From Anammoximicrobium sp964409865 (GTDB lineage: Bacteria > Planctomycetota > Planctomycetia > Pirellulales > Pirellulaceae): a stretch of DNA of 15,217 nucleotides. Of this stretch, positions 14,325 through 15,217 are shown piece by piece. The DNA lies in contig CAYPGE010000214.1 in the NCBI GenBank assembly GCA_964409865.1, positions 1 through 15,217 on the forward strand, in the 5' to 3' direction. The stretch's first letter is position 1. The number at the start of each line of letters is the position of its first letter. Made by a program: the position numbers and the translations under genes. The notes beneath the pieces are model-generated. The model did not search any database and was not told the origin of the DNA. It saw only the letters and a list, made by a program, of their open reading frames with translations.

Positions 14325-15057
14325 CGATGATGTCCCAATCGCAGGCGATGATGTCCTGGGAGTGAGCGAGATTGTTCCGCAGAGCCTCCAGTTCCTTCAC
14401 GGTCTGCTCGCCTCGGCTCCGGGAAACGAACCCAGCCTGCTTCCGCAATTCCTCGTTACGAAGCACGATCTGGCCTCGGTCGGAAAACTGAAGGCAATCC
14501 AGCAGGTCCAGGTCTTGATTGCGGCGTTTGCGTTCTTCCAGCAGTGTCTGGGCCTTTTGCAGTCGGCCCTCCGACAAGCATTGCCGCCACGAACCATCTG
14601 GGTAGGCAGCTTCGATCAGCCGGGTCAGCCCCATCTCGATGATCGTAATCATCCCGAACAACCACATTCGCACGGGCGGCTTTTGCAGATCGGTCTTCGT
14701 GACGATCCCGCCGACTTGGCCCAGCACGTTGACGAAGAGCCGTGGCCGGTCGTTCAGCCGTCTGACGAGTTCAGGGAATCCAAGTGCAGCGGCGACCACC
14801 TCGTCTTCCTCAAATAAGTGAAGAACGTCACCGCACGCCCCCTGAACGAGTTCGTCCTGCCGCACGTAGCCACAAATCGTGCCGTCCTTCCTGATCCCTG
14901 CCACCTTGTAGGCACGGCGGGTCATGACGGCCAGCACGTCGGTCGCCGACGCGCTGGCATCAAAGGACGCTAGAGGCTCGGCGATGTCCGCTGCCGAAAA
15001 GTTCTCGATGAACACTTGGCGCAGGTGATGCTGCTGGGAAGCGGTCATTGTTGTCAT
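14278..15057 (-). CDS. CBS-pair protein with C-terminal HEPN-like domain
   Basis: The 259-aa protein starts at ATG 15057-15055, which overlaps the stop of the upstream phosphodiesterase gene (ATGA). Residues 22-126 look like a pair of CBS repeats (ASATDVLAVMTRRAYKVAGI, then GTICGYVRQDEL; later FPELVRRLNDRPRLFVNVLG and GGIVTKTDL). CBS pairs usually bind adenine nucleotides. Residues 131-259 are mostly helical. They contain LRNNLAHSQDI, in which R227-N228-x3-H232 fits the Rx4-6H motif of HEPN ribonucleases with the typical polar residue after R. The motif lies near the C-terminus, as in many HEPN domains. A nucleotide-gated RNase is therefore a reasonable hypothesis, not an established function. 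A non-catalytic HEPN-type helical domain is the main alternative. In-frame ATG 15048 is an alternative start. Confidence 0.65.
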   Translation of the reverse strand: MTTMTASQQHHLRQVFIENFSAADIAEPLASFDASASATDVLAVMTRRAYKVAGIRKDGTICGYVRQDELVQGACGDVLHLFEEDEVVAAALGFPELVRRLNDRPRLFVNVLGQVGGIVTKTDLQKPPVRMWLFGMITIIEMGLTRLIEAAYPDGSWRQCLSEGRLQKAQTLLEERKRRNQDLDLLDCLQFSDRGQIVLRNEELRKQAGFVSRSRGEQTVKELEALRNNLAHSQDIIACDWDIIVKLTGYMEQRLGTGA

Positions 15058-15217
15058 GGTGATTTTCCAGGGGCTTGCATATTTGACCGATGGGCCTTCA
15101 TTGCCAGAAGCCGCCTTGGCTCGTCCGTATAAACTCGGTCGATGCCCATCTTCAGCATTCTAGCCATCGTGGCCTCGTCGTTGACGGTCCACGCCCCGAC
15201 CTCGATCCCCGCCTTCT
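15054..15217 (-). CDS. Glycerophosphodiester phosphodiesterase, C-terminal end (partial)
   Basis: The frame enters from the right edge and gives KAGIEVGAWTVNDEATMARM followed by LKMGIDRVYTDEPRRLLAMK, ending at TGA 15056-15054. The string G-x-x-V-x-x-WTVND-x-x-x-M-x-x-x-L-x-x-G-x-D-x-x-x-TD-x-P is the conserved last beta-alpha unit of the GDPD TIM-barrel family. These enzymes hydrolyse glycerophosphodiesters to glycerol-3-phosphate and an alcohol. Only 53 residues are inside the window; catalytic residues lie upstream. The stop overlaps the start of the CBS gene, indicating translational coupling. The tail after RRLLAMKAHRS is probably a short disordered extension. Confidence 0.85.
   Translation of the reverse strand, partial: KAGIEVGAWTVNDEATMARMLKMGIDRVYTDEPRRLLAMKAHRSNMQAPGKSP

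Overview
The window looks like a scaffold from a GC-rich planctomycete, probably Pirellulales-like. This is inferred from gene types rather than from a marker gene: a DUF6263-like secreted protein, a BatA-type/VWA membrane protein pair followed by an ABC-2 permease, secreted proteins of unknown function, and low-complexity repeats between genes. One run of exactly 100 N (1260-1359) marks an assembly gap inside a tandem repeat.

Left part (1-7240). A minus-strand gene for a secreted DUF6263-like protein (57-1007) is separated from a plus-strand cluster by about 585 bp of repeats. The cluster encodes a BatA-like VWA protein (1593-3776), a second VWA protein that starts inside the stop of the first (ATGA overlap at 3773), and an ABC-2 type permease. 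All three are membrane proteins and probably form one transcription unit.

Middle part (7240-12135). A 91-bp inverted-repeat element (7341-7431) carries a second copy of the repeat found around the N gap. It is followed by a small lipoprotein with an amphipathic helix region (7588-8205), a 616-aa exported protein of unknown function (8401-10251), and a GAF plus PP2C/SpoIIE phosphatase of the RsbU type (10558-12132).

Right part (12136-15217). A tRNA-Leu(GAG) gene with a likely promoter and a strong intrinsic terminator is followed by clustered direct and inverted repeats. Next come a tyrosine-integrase-like N-terminal fragment, a complete AAA+ ATPase of a group I associate with planctomycetes, and a decayed small ORF. 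This has the layout of an island scar at a tRNA gene. From the opposite direction comes a tightly packed minus-strand operon: the C-terminus of a glycerophosphodiester phosphodiesterase, a CBS-pair protein with a HEPN-like RN-x3-H motif near its C-terminus, and a short frame that starts like a TIM-barrel sugar isomerase and soon diverges. The two sets of genes meet at about 13.9-14.2 kb, where both strands look broken.

The best candidates for new biology are the CBS-HEPN-like protein with its coupled neighbours, the AAA+ ATPase beside an integrase remnant, and the dispersed 33-bp repeat family. Function calls rest on motif recognition by eye; no database search was run.
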